Assembly (NCBI GenBank): GCA_032173965.1
Contig: JAVUNC010000004.1
Span: 58,093,501-58,157,500, forward strand
DNA from: Sitta carolinensis
Taxonomy: Eukaryota; Chordata; Aves; Passeriformes; Sittidae
Reading direction: 5' to 3'
Length of the DNA stretch: 64,000 bases
Shown: positions 13,201 to 28,200 of the stretch, in pieces
Numbering within the stretch: position 1 is the first letter of the stretch
Layout of the letters: each line of letters opens with the position of its first letter
The notes under the pieces: model-generated
Seen by the model: only the letters and a program-made list of their open reading frames with translations
Databases searched by the model: none
What the model was told of the DNA's origin: nothing
Position numbers and translations under genes: made by a program

Positions 13201-16200
13201 ACACAATTTAGGCTGATGGCCTGATGTCCTACAAATTTATTTGTTTGGTCAGGAAAGTAACTGTAATTATGCAACATCAGCATAAAGGAAAAAATGCTAG
13301 CACCTGTTCTCAAGACAGGCATAATTATGGCTGTATGTAGCAGGGGAGAAATAAGGTTTTATAATTAATTTCTCACATTTCTTGAATTTACTTTACAGGG
13401 TTTTTTCAAGAGGCTATTTGTAGGTGAAGAGGTATCTAATATTGTAAAATACTTTCCCCCCCATTTTTTTCCAATTGCATGAGAAGCAAAATAATAAAAA
13501 TTATTTTGTTTTCTGTCATTTTATCTTTTTTTCGACATATAGTTCATACAGAACATTTCCAAAACCAAGATTGATTATACACAGAGATGTCATTCACTAA
13601 CCTTCCACTGCCTATGGAGTTTCCTCACAGCTTCCTGCAAGCTGTGTTGTTCTTGCTCTGGGAGGATATCAGTAAGTTCATCACATGCTTTCAGAAAGGC
13701 ATTTAGGACTCTCTGATCCAACTGGTTAAAAAATTCCTAAAGTGGAGGCAGAAATTGAGAAGGTGAGAAGATGAAGATGTATATTGACATGCCAACACGA
13801 AGTTCCCTAATACACTCTTCAACATTACTTCTGTTCCATTGAAGAATTGATGTTTGAATAAAGCAAGTAACTATTTATAGCCCCTTAAAGTCCAGCAAAT
13901 GAATATATTCTCAAACAGCACACTGAGATGGTATTTTAACAAGCATGCATTTCAAAGCTACATACATAAGTTATGTTTCTAATACAGAACAGATATTAAT
14001 CTAGAACAAGAACAGTGGATGTCAAAACACAGTGCTCTAACTCCCAATGGTTATACTGAAAATCCCCCCCTAGGGCTTTTTCACCTTCTGGTTGCTTACA
14101 TCCAATCTTATATCAGTAAGTAAGCTGATCATTTTCCTTTTTGTTTTTTGATATTAACATTAGTTTGATCTGATCTGTATAACTTCTACACGTGCAAGAA
14201 TCCACATCAGTTTTAGAGTTAAGTAGCCTTTTATGTCATGCACTCAAAGGTTTCCATGAGGAAGGTCAGAGAATTTACTCACGCTATGTTTCCTGAGAAG
14301 TTCTTCAGGATTTCCTTTTTCTTTTAAGCAGCAATTGGCAATCTGTATTACTTTCTCCAGTTCTGCTCTAGACTCCTCAAATTTCTTCATCAAACGGCTA
14401 TTCGCTTCTATGTTTTTTCTCCACTCACCAGCTTTCCTGACCATATTCTGAGTCACAAGCAAAAAAAAATGAAATGGCACTTACATATTGAGTTTTATTT
14501 GCCCTCTTTTAATATGACCTTACAAAACATGCATTTAATTTGTGTCACTCTTTTAAATACATGATTTTTACCATGCTTCTCCCTCTCATGATCCTGTTTT
14601 CCCAATTTTTAATTCTGAGGCTTGTGCTAATGTCATCATTCAAATAAAACTTAGTAGATTAGATGTCTCTCATATTTTCAGAATGCCTTTGCCATTTGAT
14701 TAGTGAGTTTCTTTCCTAAAGCCTGCTTCCAAATGTAAAGCACCTGGTACTACCAGAAGCTTACCATTTCACTTTTCCTAGCATCAAACTACCTTCCCTA
14801 ACATGACTCAAAGTGAGGGTGGTTTGAGCCATGAATCCAACCAGTTCCATGCTACAGTTCTGACCTGGAAGAGGTTTGTGTGATTATCACACCACTACAT
14901 CAGATAAGTAACGAGGCACAAAGCTGCTCTGGAAGACAGCAAGTTTTGTGGTTCAGTTGCTGAAATCCTCATTTTGCAACCCTAGTCACAGCTCTTCCAT
15001 TAGTCTGCTTTTTAGTCCATCCCTGTGGTTCCAATTTAATGAGCAAGTAAGAAAACTAACCAGGAGAAATGAAGAGTTCAGCACTTTAACTGCTGCAAGG
15101 CACTTGCATCACTGCTTACTGTACATCCACTCCACCATCCTCACTGATTGCAATCCTCAGCATAAGGAATTTTAGAGAGTTTACCCAGTGAGCTAATCAA
15201 ACCTGTAGTTCTCAACTTAAACATCCTGCTAAATCTTCCTAAAATTTTCTGACAAAAATATCTGCATAGTAAGAATTGTATAGAAAAGTATCCTTTACAT
15301 GAAAAACTGCCAGTCTCCAGTATTTTAACTCCAGGTATGTCACACTTTTTATGATTATACCCTATTTTATAGGTTTATTTTCTAACACAAAAAGAGATAA
15401 ACCACAGCCCAGGTTTATTGAAACAGAGTAATTAATGTTGAACATGGAAAATTTACAAAGTTACAAGTGCATCTGCTTTTGCTACAATAAGAGAAACTTA
15501 AACAATTATTTCTATATTATAAATCAACCACAACTTATCTTTAGGTGCACTCCACAAAATATAATACAAATTTTGAAATTCACTTCCCAGAGAGAGCTAT
15601 TTGCTGATAATTTACTGATTGTCTGCAGTTCAAAATTCAGCCTGGATGGTTTTATACTGAACAAAAATCGTCTGAAAATGAATGTAATAGAATCCATTAT
15701 GTGGAAATCTGATTCTAAGTCACTGAGTATCCTCAGTTGGAGCTGACACATAAAGATCATTGAGTTCCTCTCTGATTCTGCAGAAGACAACCCCAAAAAA
15801 TCACACCACATGTAATGGCTAATTTCAAGTTAGAGAGGGGCTAGACTGGGACTGAACAGCCCCGAAAATAGCAGTAATAACTGACAACAACAGGTAATGG
15901 GGAATATAGTTCGAAGGCCACACCTTTGCATTGTCAAATGCAACATATTTGCAGCTTTATATGTTCACAGTCCACTGCATTTTCTGAGGAAATGCAAAGC
16001 CCAGCAATAGCAGCATGTGCGAAAGTTTCCATCTTCTGTGCTTTGGGTGAAAGGGGATGTGTGGGAATATAGAAGCAAATGATTATAAATGATCCAAATC
16101 AGCCAAGATAATAAAGTCAGGAGAAACAAACAGTGCAGCCCTAACAATAGGATTTCAGGTTCCTCCATCCAAAGGACCCTGAGGCTTGTTAAAGTTCTCT

Positions 16201-19200
16201 TAAATCCCAGATTGCTCTGTGGCAGGCTCACCTCTGAATAAGTGCATGGAGAACATGACTGTCAATCCCCTGACCCCTTATTACGTGATAAAGACAAATC
16301 TTATTAATTGATAACTTGACATCAGAGAGGAGAGTTACTCAGGATGGTAACTACAGGGAGGTACAGAAGGATGGATCAGCTGCATATGAACAAATTGTCA
16401 AAAACATGCACCAATGTATGGCATTTTTACCTGAAAAGTAATCTGAACTTGTGTAACTTTCTTCTGAAATGTTGACTGATGGAAATGCTGTAACACTTCA
16501 GTCGAAGCCACACACTGAAGGATACTCTGACTATTTCTCTCAATTAGGGACACATCTTTCTTGCAGTTTTCTTGATAAGCTACCAAATCCTGAAAGAAAA
16601 AACAAAAAAACATATATCCATCCTGGCCAGGAAGAAGGAGGAAGAAGGTTTGGCAAAATAACAGGAAGATGCTTTTTGACAGTAAGGACAAAAGGGATGA
16701 GGTCAAAGGACCATAGCAAACAGACTGCACAAAATATTACTTGGAATAACACAAATGAGACAACTTTCTCCTTGAAGGTGAAATATTTTACCCAAATAGA
16801 TCTCTAGCTATTGATAAAACAACATACAGATATGCACCCAAGCCCTTTGGGTAGTTGTAGAGAATGTAGGTCAACACATTGTTCTGTGATTTAATTTTAT
16901 GGTATTTCTATATTTACTGTATAACTGTAAGTAAGCAACAGTGACAAAGGAATGTTGTGACAAGTAGCAGGTTGTGACAAGAACAGTGACAAGTAGCAGG
17001 TTGAGATCTCAACCTTCCTTGCCTTTTAACAAATTAATCCTTCATGTCGGATTTGGAATTCAGATTTCATTATAAATCACATTAAGTCATGAGAAATATA
17101 CTTAAAAAAAGAGAGAGAAAATGAAAACATGCATGAAATAGTACAGGCTGAAAACATGTTTTAAAAATCCTATTTTCATGTAACTTTCCAAGAGAGTTCT
17201 GAGTAGCTCTGAACTCCTCCAGAGAGAAATGCTTATTAGCCATGAGGAAATGTTCATGTTATACTGCAATTTATTTCAAAGAAAGCATTTTTCCATGCCT
17301 CTAAGAAATTTCCATAATTGTCCAAGGAAACCCAGAAAAGTTTCTGATCATGATTTTTCATCTGCTTAATAAAAAATCCAATATGTATCTTATACTTCAG
17401 TCCAATTTCTACTAGATTAAAAAAAAAAAAAACATCTTATGCTTACTTCTTGGATTTAAACCAAGGACACTAGATAGAAACACAAGTTTCAATTTCTTTG
17501 CATTCATGCCTAGCTGACTTTAGGATAAGGCTATATCTGTTGCCTGAATGTGAAGAAGTATCTGCTCAGCTTACAGAGCTGCAATCCAAATTCCTAGAAA
17601 GATAATTGTAAATGTGAGAGGGAGCAGATCTTTGTAAGATCTTTTTGAAACTCACTTGGGCTTTTTGTTTAAGAACAGTTGTTGGTTGTGCTTCAGGATC
17701 CAGGATAGAAATGATTTCATTTACTTTTTCAAGAGATTCATAAAAATGTGTGATTTGTTTCTCCAGTTCTTCCAGTGGAGACAGCAGACGTTGGCATTCA
17801 CACAGCAGGGCACTGGAATACTCCTTAACCTTTTGGACAAGAAAAACAGTTCTTGAAACAGTTGTAAAATTCAATAAATAGCAACTTTTTCTGCATGTAG
17901 TTTTATATAGTTCTTACCTACTCTTTCTTTATATAGAGCAGTCCTGATCTTGTATTACTTCTTAATGAAAAGAGTATTTAATTTAAAGATGGTAGTCTTA
18001 GCATTTAAGAGAAATAACATCTTCTGCACCCTGAATCAATCTATTATTACAAACTATGTACTCGTTCAAATGAATATACGTGAGAATTTATGTACAGGAC
18101 CCTACTATTTATTAATTCAACGGTCTACAATATGTAGTAAAAAAAAAGTATTCTGCAACCTTGCCCAGCTGCTCTTTGAGCCGTGTCAAAGTTCCCAGCA
18201 TTTCGTTTGCTTCCTCTTGGGAAACTTCTTTTGTAACAAGCTGCACCGTTCTTGTAACTGCCTTGTACTGAGCTTCCATTGCAGGCAACTTCTGCTTAAT
18301 ATTCTGAAACAAGTGTTTCAAAAAATATTTCAGCAACAGTATTTATGCATTCATGGGAGATAAAAGACGGATAAATGATATATATTCTAATTATATATTG
18401 TTTTCATCATTGATTTCAGTGAACAGTGAATCACATTTCAAATGCATGGAAACAGAGCCAGAGAGTATCAGTCAACTCACCTGACTGTGACTTGAAACTA
18501 CAAAGAAACAAGTACCTACTGAGACAGTGTTCTGGAAATTTACTCTAAAACTGTCACTAAGAGAATACAATTATATTTATTTTAGATATAGCTGAAATCA
18601 TACAGAAAAAAAAAAAAAAAAAAGCACCACTGGTAAAAACCCCAATTAATAATGGGAATGTACACTAAAACAATTTTATGCTATCAGAATTAAATAGTTG
18701 CAAGTTTCTTTCTTTTGAAGGAGGAAGAAAGAAATGAAAGGAAGACACTTACTTCTAAATCTTGCACAAACGTTTTGACATCATGAAAGGACACTTCTAC
18801 AGGGACTGAAAATTTTGTATTGCTTCCATCAATAAAAGCAGTCAAATTGCCCACACCATCCATATACTCCTTCCTCATTTTGTCCAGTTCATCTGCCCGA
18901 GCATACTAAAAAAGAGAAAGTAAATGAAAAAAAACCCAAAAAAACCCCCACAAAAAAACCTAAAAAACCCAAAGAAAAAAAAAAAACCACACCACCCCAA
19001 ATTAGATACCTATCAATTAAGTAATGATTTAAGAGAATTAGCATGTTCTCAGTGCAATAGTTTGCTGGAAAAATTACATTCAATGAAATACAATATAATG
19101 GAAAGTAATCTAAATTCATCATCTGCCTTAGCTGTAATATTAATGATGCTAAAATGAACAGCACACGTACAGGAGGTCAGCCTCTTTTAAGGTCTAGGGG

Positions 19201-22200
19201 AATGCCAGACTCATTTGTTTCTACCCTAGAATCGACAGTTCAATTAATTTCTCACTACCTACAGTATGAATTCTGAAAATTCAACAAAGAGAATAGAACA
19301 TGAAAAGCCTAGAAACGCTAAAGGATAAAGGAAATCTTAATAAAGGAATGCTGGCCGGGGGAAGGGGAAACACATGCCTTAGAAAGTAAAAAGAGCTGTG
19401 TGACAGAAATGGTGAAAAAGCCTGTGAGAAAAAACCCACATAGCCAGCATATGAAAGAAGCTGCATAAGTAGGGGAAGAGACATTTACATCAGTGAATCA
19501 CCCTAAATAGCATCAGCAAGTAAAGCTAGAGAACATTCCTGTCAACAGTCTGGAAAAGTTACAATAAAGGAGAGACAATCATTTTTTGCTTTTCCTTTTA
19601 ACTTGACTGCACAGGAGATAATAATGCCAGTAAAGAAAATAGATTCCGTATCTTCAAACAGGCAACTGCCTGTTTAAAATCACTGGATGGGGACAATATT
19701 GATAGATGTATATTGACAAGAAAAAATATTTTCTCTACTGTGTTTATGAGGTGTGAAATAGTTCTCTGTAATTAAGATCATATCTTCTCTTTCATTTTTA
19801 AAGAGCAAATATAGAAACAATTCTTTTTGTATCAGCTTACCTCCTACATGAGGTAAAGGGTAAGTTTATATTTATAAGGGTATTTGTTTACTATCAGAGC
19901 CTGCTTGTAGGCAAGACAGAAGTAAAGTCTGACCAAAATGGGGAAAAATTTAATTAATTAAATTAATTATTGTCCCTGATTATGGTTGCAGTACAATAAC
20001 TGGAAGGAGTGTTAATCAAGGAGTAGTGAAAATAATAATTTCCACCATTTTCACTGTTTAGGTTTACAGAGCTTTTACAGTAGCAATATCTACTGAAAAC
20101 CAGTCATTTTCTTTGTAGAACAGTAGAAGTTATGTATAAATAACATCTACTGTATCATGACAGATGACTATGATGAAAAACTACAGCTTATCCTAGTTGA
20201 AATTGTCCCTCACCTGCCCCAAAATAGCTGTAAAACCGAAAAGGTAAATAAAAGAAGAGCCCCAATACAATCAATTACTGTCAGGGAGTAATTTCTAATT
20301 TAAATACTGATGAACAGTTAGGCACTTTAGAAAGCTGTCCTATAGTTCTGTTAGCAGAGTAATCTGTCTTACTTTCATGGAAATGACAAAGTAAATATTT
20401 AAAAGTAACAAGAGCAAAATCACTTACCTGCTTAACTTGCATAAACAATTCTCTCCATCTTCCATTTAGCAACAGAAGCTGCTGTTTAAGATCTCTGGAA
20501 ATGGTCTCATCACATGTTTCAATTAGAAAATTACCAGCATCATTCATGGCTGTGTGCTGCTGGATCCAATGAGGTAAGTGCCGGAAGAAATCCTGAAGAA
20601 GAAAATAAAAACACGTTCCAAAACCTTTTCAATTAGTCTTTATCTTAAATCACAAAACTAAAATTTCATCATGACTTGATAAAAACTCGTTGAACAAATA
20701 ACCTCTGAAGCTTTTCACATTAAATATGCCATAATAGAATTTTAATGTCTGTGACTACAACCTGTGGAATTAAAAACTACTGCCAGTTTACTTACAGCTC
20801 ATTTTACTCTAGTGAGTGGCTTCAGTTAAACTAATGAAACTCCTCCTGAAGAGAAAGCTCCATAACTGAAAATGCTGCTGGAGCTCATGTATTTTCTGCA
20901 TCATCCTTAAACGGTGTGGGTTGATAGGAACCCAGGCCATATACAGGCTGTGGAGAGGTCTTTCCCCTGCTCTGAACCACATGCAGCTTTCCAAGGTCTG
21001 GCCCCTCAGAAGACCTGTGGAGACTGATTTTTTTACCACCCTTCCTCCTTCAGAGCAGGTGAGCACAGAGGGGACAGAGATGGTTGTCAGTGACTTTGTG
21101 CCCCTCGCTAGACAGCCTAACAGACCATATGCATCTCATAGGCAGGTACACACACAGAAACTGGTGAAGACGACAAAGACCAATTCCCTCCATTCCTTTT
21201 CTCCCTTCTAGACAATGGGCAATTATTCCTAAGGCAGGTATCCCTGGGCTCTACGACTCCACCTATACCACTGAACAGAACAGGACTCGATCACTGTTCA
21301 GTGATTGTCCACATTTTCTCTGACATGCTTTAGGGCTGTCCCTGCTACCCTTCTCCCAGACAATGCACAATCCATGAATGGCACTGTCTGTTCCAATCAG
21401 ACTGGATCATGAGGGCGCCTTCTTTCAAGGGAGGAGGAGTAATCAGAAGTATTCAAGCTGAACCACACTACCTGATCCTCAGGATTTAGGAGGCAGCAGA
21501 GATCCATTTTGTTCACTACTCTCAATCTACTCTATAATTCCAAAATCATTCACCTTCCATGTGACAGTCCCATATAATCCTTTGTTCAATGGAACATGAG
21601 AAAAATTCCTATCCAACCCCACTGTCAGTCACCCCAAGTTTCAGAGCTACAGTTCTGAAACTGTATTTGTCAGAACTCATTCACGTATAAAAACCGTTCA
21701 GATGCAACTGTCAAGAAAAAGTCACATGGTTGTATACTGGTAAAATACCTTGAAGAGAGAATTGAACAACACACAGTGTTTCAATTCCTAAAGCTGAGAT
21801 CAATAGTATTCAAGTGCTCTGTATTGATGTATCAGTGAATAAATTTAATCTGTTCAGTAAACTGCATCTGCAGTTTGAATCTTTTTCCACTTACAGGGGA
21901 GCAAGCCCCTTCCTTTGTACAAAGGGTAACCTTTATGAACAGAAGCAAAAGAAATGAAGTCTCCTGAATCTGGCTTTGGTCTGCTGTCCAATGGTCAGGC
22001 TCTCTAGAGGTCAAGAAGAAAAAAGCGTGTGGAGTAAAATACTCACATTCTTGTTTCTGCACACTTATTCCCAGAGACCATGACCTTCAGCAGACCTGTC
22101 TGGGGAGGCTCTCCATTTTCAGAAGCCAACCTAAGCATGTGCTAAATTTAAACAAGTCTGGAAGGTATTGGGAAGCACACCTCATTCTCAATTAAAAAAA

Positions 22201-25200
22201 TGCAGCTCTTTTTAAGGAAGCCACCACATGAGATCTAGAAGCCCTATAAAACCTTTTGAAGAAGTGAGAAAAGTGTGGGAGAGAGTTAGAATGAAATTAT
22301 TACAGAAAGTGCTTAAGTACTGGAAGTAAACAAAGGAATTGTAGAAGGAAGTGTTTGAAAAATCTGAGTGCATACTGGTGGGTTTTTTTTGCAAAATCTT
22401 CAGTGCTATAGGTTCACAATAAGGTTCCTGAAAACTGAAGCCAAACAGAAAGCCAATAGGCTGCCTTCTTTTCCAAATCAAACAGTGGTACATGCTGGTC
22501 TGGGAATGATACAAAAAGAATGAGAAGAAGCAGAAAGCATGACAGCGTGATGAGGGGCTACTGTGGCCTTTGCTTAGGATAGAATATAGTGGCTTTAAGT
22601 AACACAGGTAAGCTTTGCAAATGAGAAACTTTATATCATATTACTAATATCTTTGTGGGTTTACAGAAAAAATATTTTGAAATGCTTAAAAATGTTTTAT
22701 GCCATATTCCAAACAATAGTTATCATCTTTCACCTGGTATTCCAGATGGTTTTTCTTCATGGCTGTAAGACTATTGATTTTACAAACCACTTTAAGAATT
22801 GACTTTGGTTTTAATAATCAAATATTAAAACTTCTAAATCAGACCTAACCTTGGAACTATCTAATGAATTTTATTGCTGTGGAGAGCTATGCTCAACATT
22901 AAAAGTAGAAGTAACTTTTAAAATATGTATCTCAGTCTACAGAAAAATTATGCTACCACTCAGTAACCTTTAACACATTTAAGCCAATGTATTTTTAAGA
23001 AAAAATCAGCATTTTTTGAAGAATAAAACTTCATGTCTAAGGTTTTCAACAAGATTTGTTGAAATTTTTGAAATCACATATCAGAATAAGAATTACTTGT
23101 TGGATTTATGTTAGAAATCAAAAGCAAGTATATTCTGTATGAGTATGCTCAAATTGCTGCTTTGAAAATCTTTGAAGATAAAGTTATACATCTAAACAGA
23201 AAAGTAAATGCTTTGATTTTATTCATATACATGGATTAAGAATATTTAATTTTAACCACTGTCCAGTTACTTACAGAAAACATACACCAGTTATCTTTGA
23301 TCACCCTGACAGCAGAAGTCATCCTTCCTGCCCAGTTATAATTGTTTGAATTCATATTATGCCAGACTGGTTTTTTCACTGGTTTATTTTTACTTTGAAA
23401 GCTTATTCCATTAATTTACATCAGTTTGATCTAACAAACTTAAAAAAAAATTATATTCTTTTTTCATGTAACACGAAATGCTCTTTCCTGACCTGACACC
23501 AGTTTGCCATCTCACCACCTGTGAGAACCCTACTTTAGTGTTAAGAGCTATATAGCTGCTACATTGGGATCAGGTGCAAGTTCAGCACCTAGTAAATGCA
23601 GGACTATTCAAGTCAATCCAGGTTATTATTGAAGGTTTACAAACTTAAATCTTAGTGCTTCAGTACTCTATCATTACAACAGAAAACAAAATTACAGAAC
23701 TATCATTATAACTGCAGGTCCCCAAAATCAATTGTCTAAAAGACTTCTGAAATGCCAGGGAAATGGATTAATTATTCAACTATCAAATATAGCAACACAT
23801 ATTAATAATACTGCGTTTTGAAGAAAATGAGTACTGAAATCTGTTTTTATAGGTAGTCCATGATTACTCACTTTGGTGCTATGAGCTGTATTTGCCTTTG
23901 AGTGAATCATGCAACATCTATCTCTGAGCAATACTGCTGCCCTACACTCGTTCAAAGATGCCTCTAGCCATGGTACCCCCCTTGAGGCTTTCTCCATGGT
24001 GTACATATGTATTTGCCTCCATATGCTATACAAGCAAACACTGAAACTCCTATGATGAGTGAAGACAGGATGTCAAAGTCTGACAAAACCTAAGCAAACG
24101 CAAGAAAATGTTTCACAATTTACCAAACAGCCACAAGCATGTGCTACTAGTGCATACCTTTTTGGAAGGTTCAGGCTGATTGAGCATTTTTTCAGCATCT
24201 TCAAGCCAAGCTTGTAGACCTGCCACAGTGCTGCTGTATCTGTCCCAATTAGCAATTACTTCTTCCAGCATGCTTCTTACACTTCTCACCTCTACTGAGA
24301 GGTTCCTCCACTGAGCTGTGGTATCACTCATGAATTTCATCACATTCTCAACTTCTTCCACTGAGATACAGGAAAAGCATCGATTATTTTGTTGCATTAC
24401 TATTTCTGTAAAGATTAACTTTATATCATGCTTATTCACTCTCATCAGGGAATTATATTTTACTGTAACTTCTATTTCAGTAGGCTTTTATATATGAATG
24501 TTCAGTTCACAGCCCAATTTTAGCACAAGATCATGACTGAGAAATTAAATGTGTGAATTAAAGACTTAGGAAAGTACAAAAATGAATGTTAAACTAAAAC
24601 AGTCACACACTGCATATTGTGTGTGGTGTTCATTTCAAATATGCAATAAAAGAAATCAAGAGACAGGCTTGTCTTAAAAAAAGCAGAAAATGAGAGTTGC
24701 ATAATATAAAAACACATATTATGTCTACATTGAAAAGTATGGAACGAAATTCTAAGCTTTCTGCCATTGACTTTGAAAACAAACTGCTGCTAATTTTTGC
24801 CATTTGTCTTCATTCCAGAGGAAAACTAACAGAGAGAAGAAAAAAGGCCAAGCAAATACTGAGACTTCCTAAAATATGCAGAATATACTTGTTTTGAAGA
24901 GTTTTTCATTAATTTAAACTGCCAATGCTAAATTCGTATGTTAGTATTTATTCTTTAGAAAAGAATTTGTTACTGGATTTTATTAATAGCATTGAATAAA
25001 TCTGTGACTTTTGTTCTTTATAAGAATACCTTGAAAAAATGTTTACTTCCGTAAAATTTGGGTGTCACCATCAATTTAAATTTCGCCACAAACAAAGGTA
25101 TCTCCTCCCTACCCCCCCCTTTAGCAGCAGCTGCAACAATCCTCCACAGACATTACTGTGCTACAGATTAAAGTGATTTCATGTCTGTAATTATCTAGGT

Positions 25201-28200
25201 CAAATATTGCCCTCGAATCCTCACTGAACTCAGCAGTATTCAAGAATGACAGGAGGCAGCTGTTGAATCAGCTACACATTTTTTCTCATGTTTATCCGTA
25301 CTGCAACTACCACTTGAGTTCCTCTTGCAGGTTTTCAAAGCTCATGAAGAACCTCCAATAAACCAAGGGATGATTTCACGCTACAATACTGGGACCAACT
25401 CCCAGTTGTCTTTTTCTTTTAAATTAAGCCAAGCCAGGGAGCATTTCCAGGCACTAGAACACGATTTTCCCTACTCCTAATTTGGTTTCTGTCACAATTT
25501 TTTATACCAAATTAACGACACTGAAATAATCCAAGAGTTAGCATGGACAATGGGCTTTTCCCAGGAGGAAGTCTGAATATGACCACTGCCTGGAGATTCA
25601 GAAGCAGCAGGCTGCTCTGGACCAGGTGCCTACATGCTAGTGGCAAAAGAAATAGAGACATTTACCTGAGCCATTTGCTTTGGCATACATTTCAGCTGCT
25701 CGTTTCAAGATCTGGTAGGTAACTTCATACTGCTCAAAGAACTTACTATTTTCAATAACAGACTGAAAAGAAAAAAAAAATTGTAACAGATAAAAATGGG
25801 TATTAGGATTGGCAATAATTTCTATGAAATTACATCAGGATACTGATGACAACATTTTACTTCATTATTCCTCCATTCATCTTTTCATCATTATAAAATA
25901 ATATTTTTAATATAATAATTATAAAATAGCATCCAAATGTCACCTTTTCAATTTAATGCTACAGCAGAGTATGTCATTACATAATACATATTTATTTACT
26001 TTCCACATGGAAAGGTTATTTGAAGGGTTTTTATTTGCTGTTTTGCTGGAAATCACTAGCATATGATAGTCAGAATGTGCAGAAACTGAGTAACTAACTA
26101 GTTATTTAATGAAAACTGTTTTACACTCAAATCTAAGTGGAATAATTTCAACAAAAGAGAATATTTCCTTCATATATGTCACCACAAGAATCAAATCCAA
26201 TTGTTCCTGCACTAAGCCTTTGCAGAAAGACAGGTTACACTTTAATAGATGAAAAACATTTGCTTTATTCTTCAATTTTTCTTTACCTCCCTTGCAAATG
26301 GCAAAAAGTAAGATCATGGAAATACTGCACAAAGAGATAGTGTTTTTCTAAAGTGTGACACAGTGCTGCTCCTTTGTGAGTGATGGTTTAGCTTTGTGAT
26401 GAGTTATAGTGCAATGAATAAATTATCTGGAAATATTTTGGTAAAAATGTTATGCCTCTGACATTTATGCCTCTCTATCCCTTATGGCAAATGAAACTGA
26501 CATTTTTTTACATCTTTCAGAAATGTTATTTCTTTAAAGTGCAATGCAGAGTTACAGCTCTTCATTATGCAAGCACGTTGTATCTTGCATTACCAGCATT
26601 AAAACAGGAAGAGAAAGGTAGAGCTTGGAATGGTTCTGTAATTTATGCTACATCTCATCCCTTCTCAGCTGCAGATTACAAAATTAAGGAATGCAAACCC
26701 CACATATGTCTATACAAACTTTGGAATGCCAGAATAGACAAAAATCAGACAAGCTGTGATTTTGATTAAACCAGCTTTCAAATGAAGTCCAAGTTCAATG
26801 TGTTCTGAACAGGAGAATCAGATCTTGTGTGTTCATCAACCCCATTATATAACATGAAAAAAACACTTAAAAATAATTCTGCCAGTATATATCTAAAACT
26901 CTTCTATTTAAAACCTTTGACAGTTGCTATGTCAGGTTACAACAGTTATCTAGTATGTAATTTAGAACTGTGTTTATAACCAAGGAAACAAGAAGTCAAG
27001 ATCACAAATTTTCTCATTTCTCCTATTAAAACAAATCTGCCATGTATGAGGACCTACAGGATTTATCATGAATTATGTGACAGACTTATGACTTTCACCA
27101 AACCCACACAGACATTTTAACCTGTACCAAAACCTCCAAGACTTCTCATGAAAGACCAAAAAAGATTTACATAACACTGATATTAAGAGCTATCGGAAAT
27201 ATTTTCAAAAATTAAATAAAGGCATTTTACTGATTACTATTGTCTACCATCTGACAAGACTGCTTGAAGAAAATAAGCAGCCTTCCCAAACCAGGATAGC
27301 ATATGATGCTAAAAAAGTGCTAACACAGCAGTGCTAAAACACAATTCCATGGGTTAAAATCCATGGATAACTGTACCTAGTATCTCCATTACAGTGGAAT
27401 TTGGTACAGTATATTATTCAGGTTGATGGTGTACAAACTGTGCTGACCTTTACTTCTGGTGTATGACAGACGGGTGAAAAGATGGTAAGATTAAGTAAAA
27501 ATCACCAGTTTTATTTTTAAGCTACAGTACATAAATATTTTCCAGGCATATGTTCTATCCAGATCCTAATTACGCATGTTCCTAGAATGCTGACATTCCC
27601 CAGTCTGCTTTGGCAGACAAACAGACTTACATTTTTATCTCCTGCTAGTATAGTCATTCTGACTATAAGGTACTGACTGACTAAAGCTTTCCTACGTAAG
27701 ACTCCTAATATACTGGCAGAGTAACACTTGTCCCTCAGTCCTAGAAAACTGGCCCCAGGTAAGCAAAAACAAATAAACTCTCTTTCCATCACACCATGAA
27801 GAAGCCAGAAGACAAGACCATCAAGAATAAAAGTTATATCTATTTACCTTCCTGTCCTGATTTCCTCATTTTGATGTTACAGAGTTTCAAAAATAATGCA
27901 AGGAAGCATCTACCCTCCCTAAAGACCACCTCAGCATCAGTGGTTTGAATTATAAAAACAATTGAGGCAAATTAATAACTGCAAATTAATATACAAGTTA
28001 ACAGCTTTGTGTCCATTTTAAAGGAAAAAAATAAGAAAGTCACCAAAAACCATGAAAATTCAAGCTATCCACTTTTTTGTTATTTCCCTTGTTACCTTTT
28101 AATAGTTTTTTTTACAGTCTTAGAGAGTAAAAAAATGGACTACACTCCTAGTTACTGCACATCACTCCAGCAAACCAAGTTAATTCAGTAATTACCTGAA

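Noticed and set aside
20900..21480. GC-richer patch in intron 15 as a gene or LTR.
   Set aside because: No terminal repeats, poly(A) layout or coding family could be recognised.
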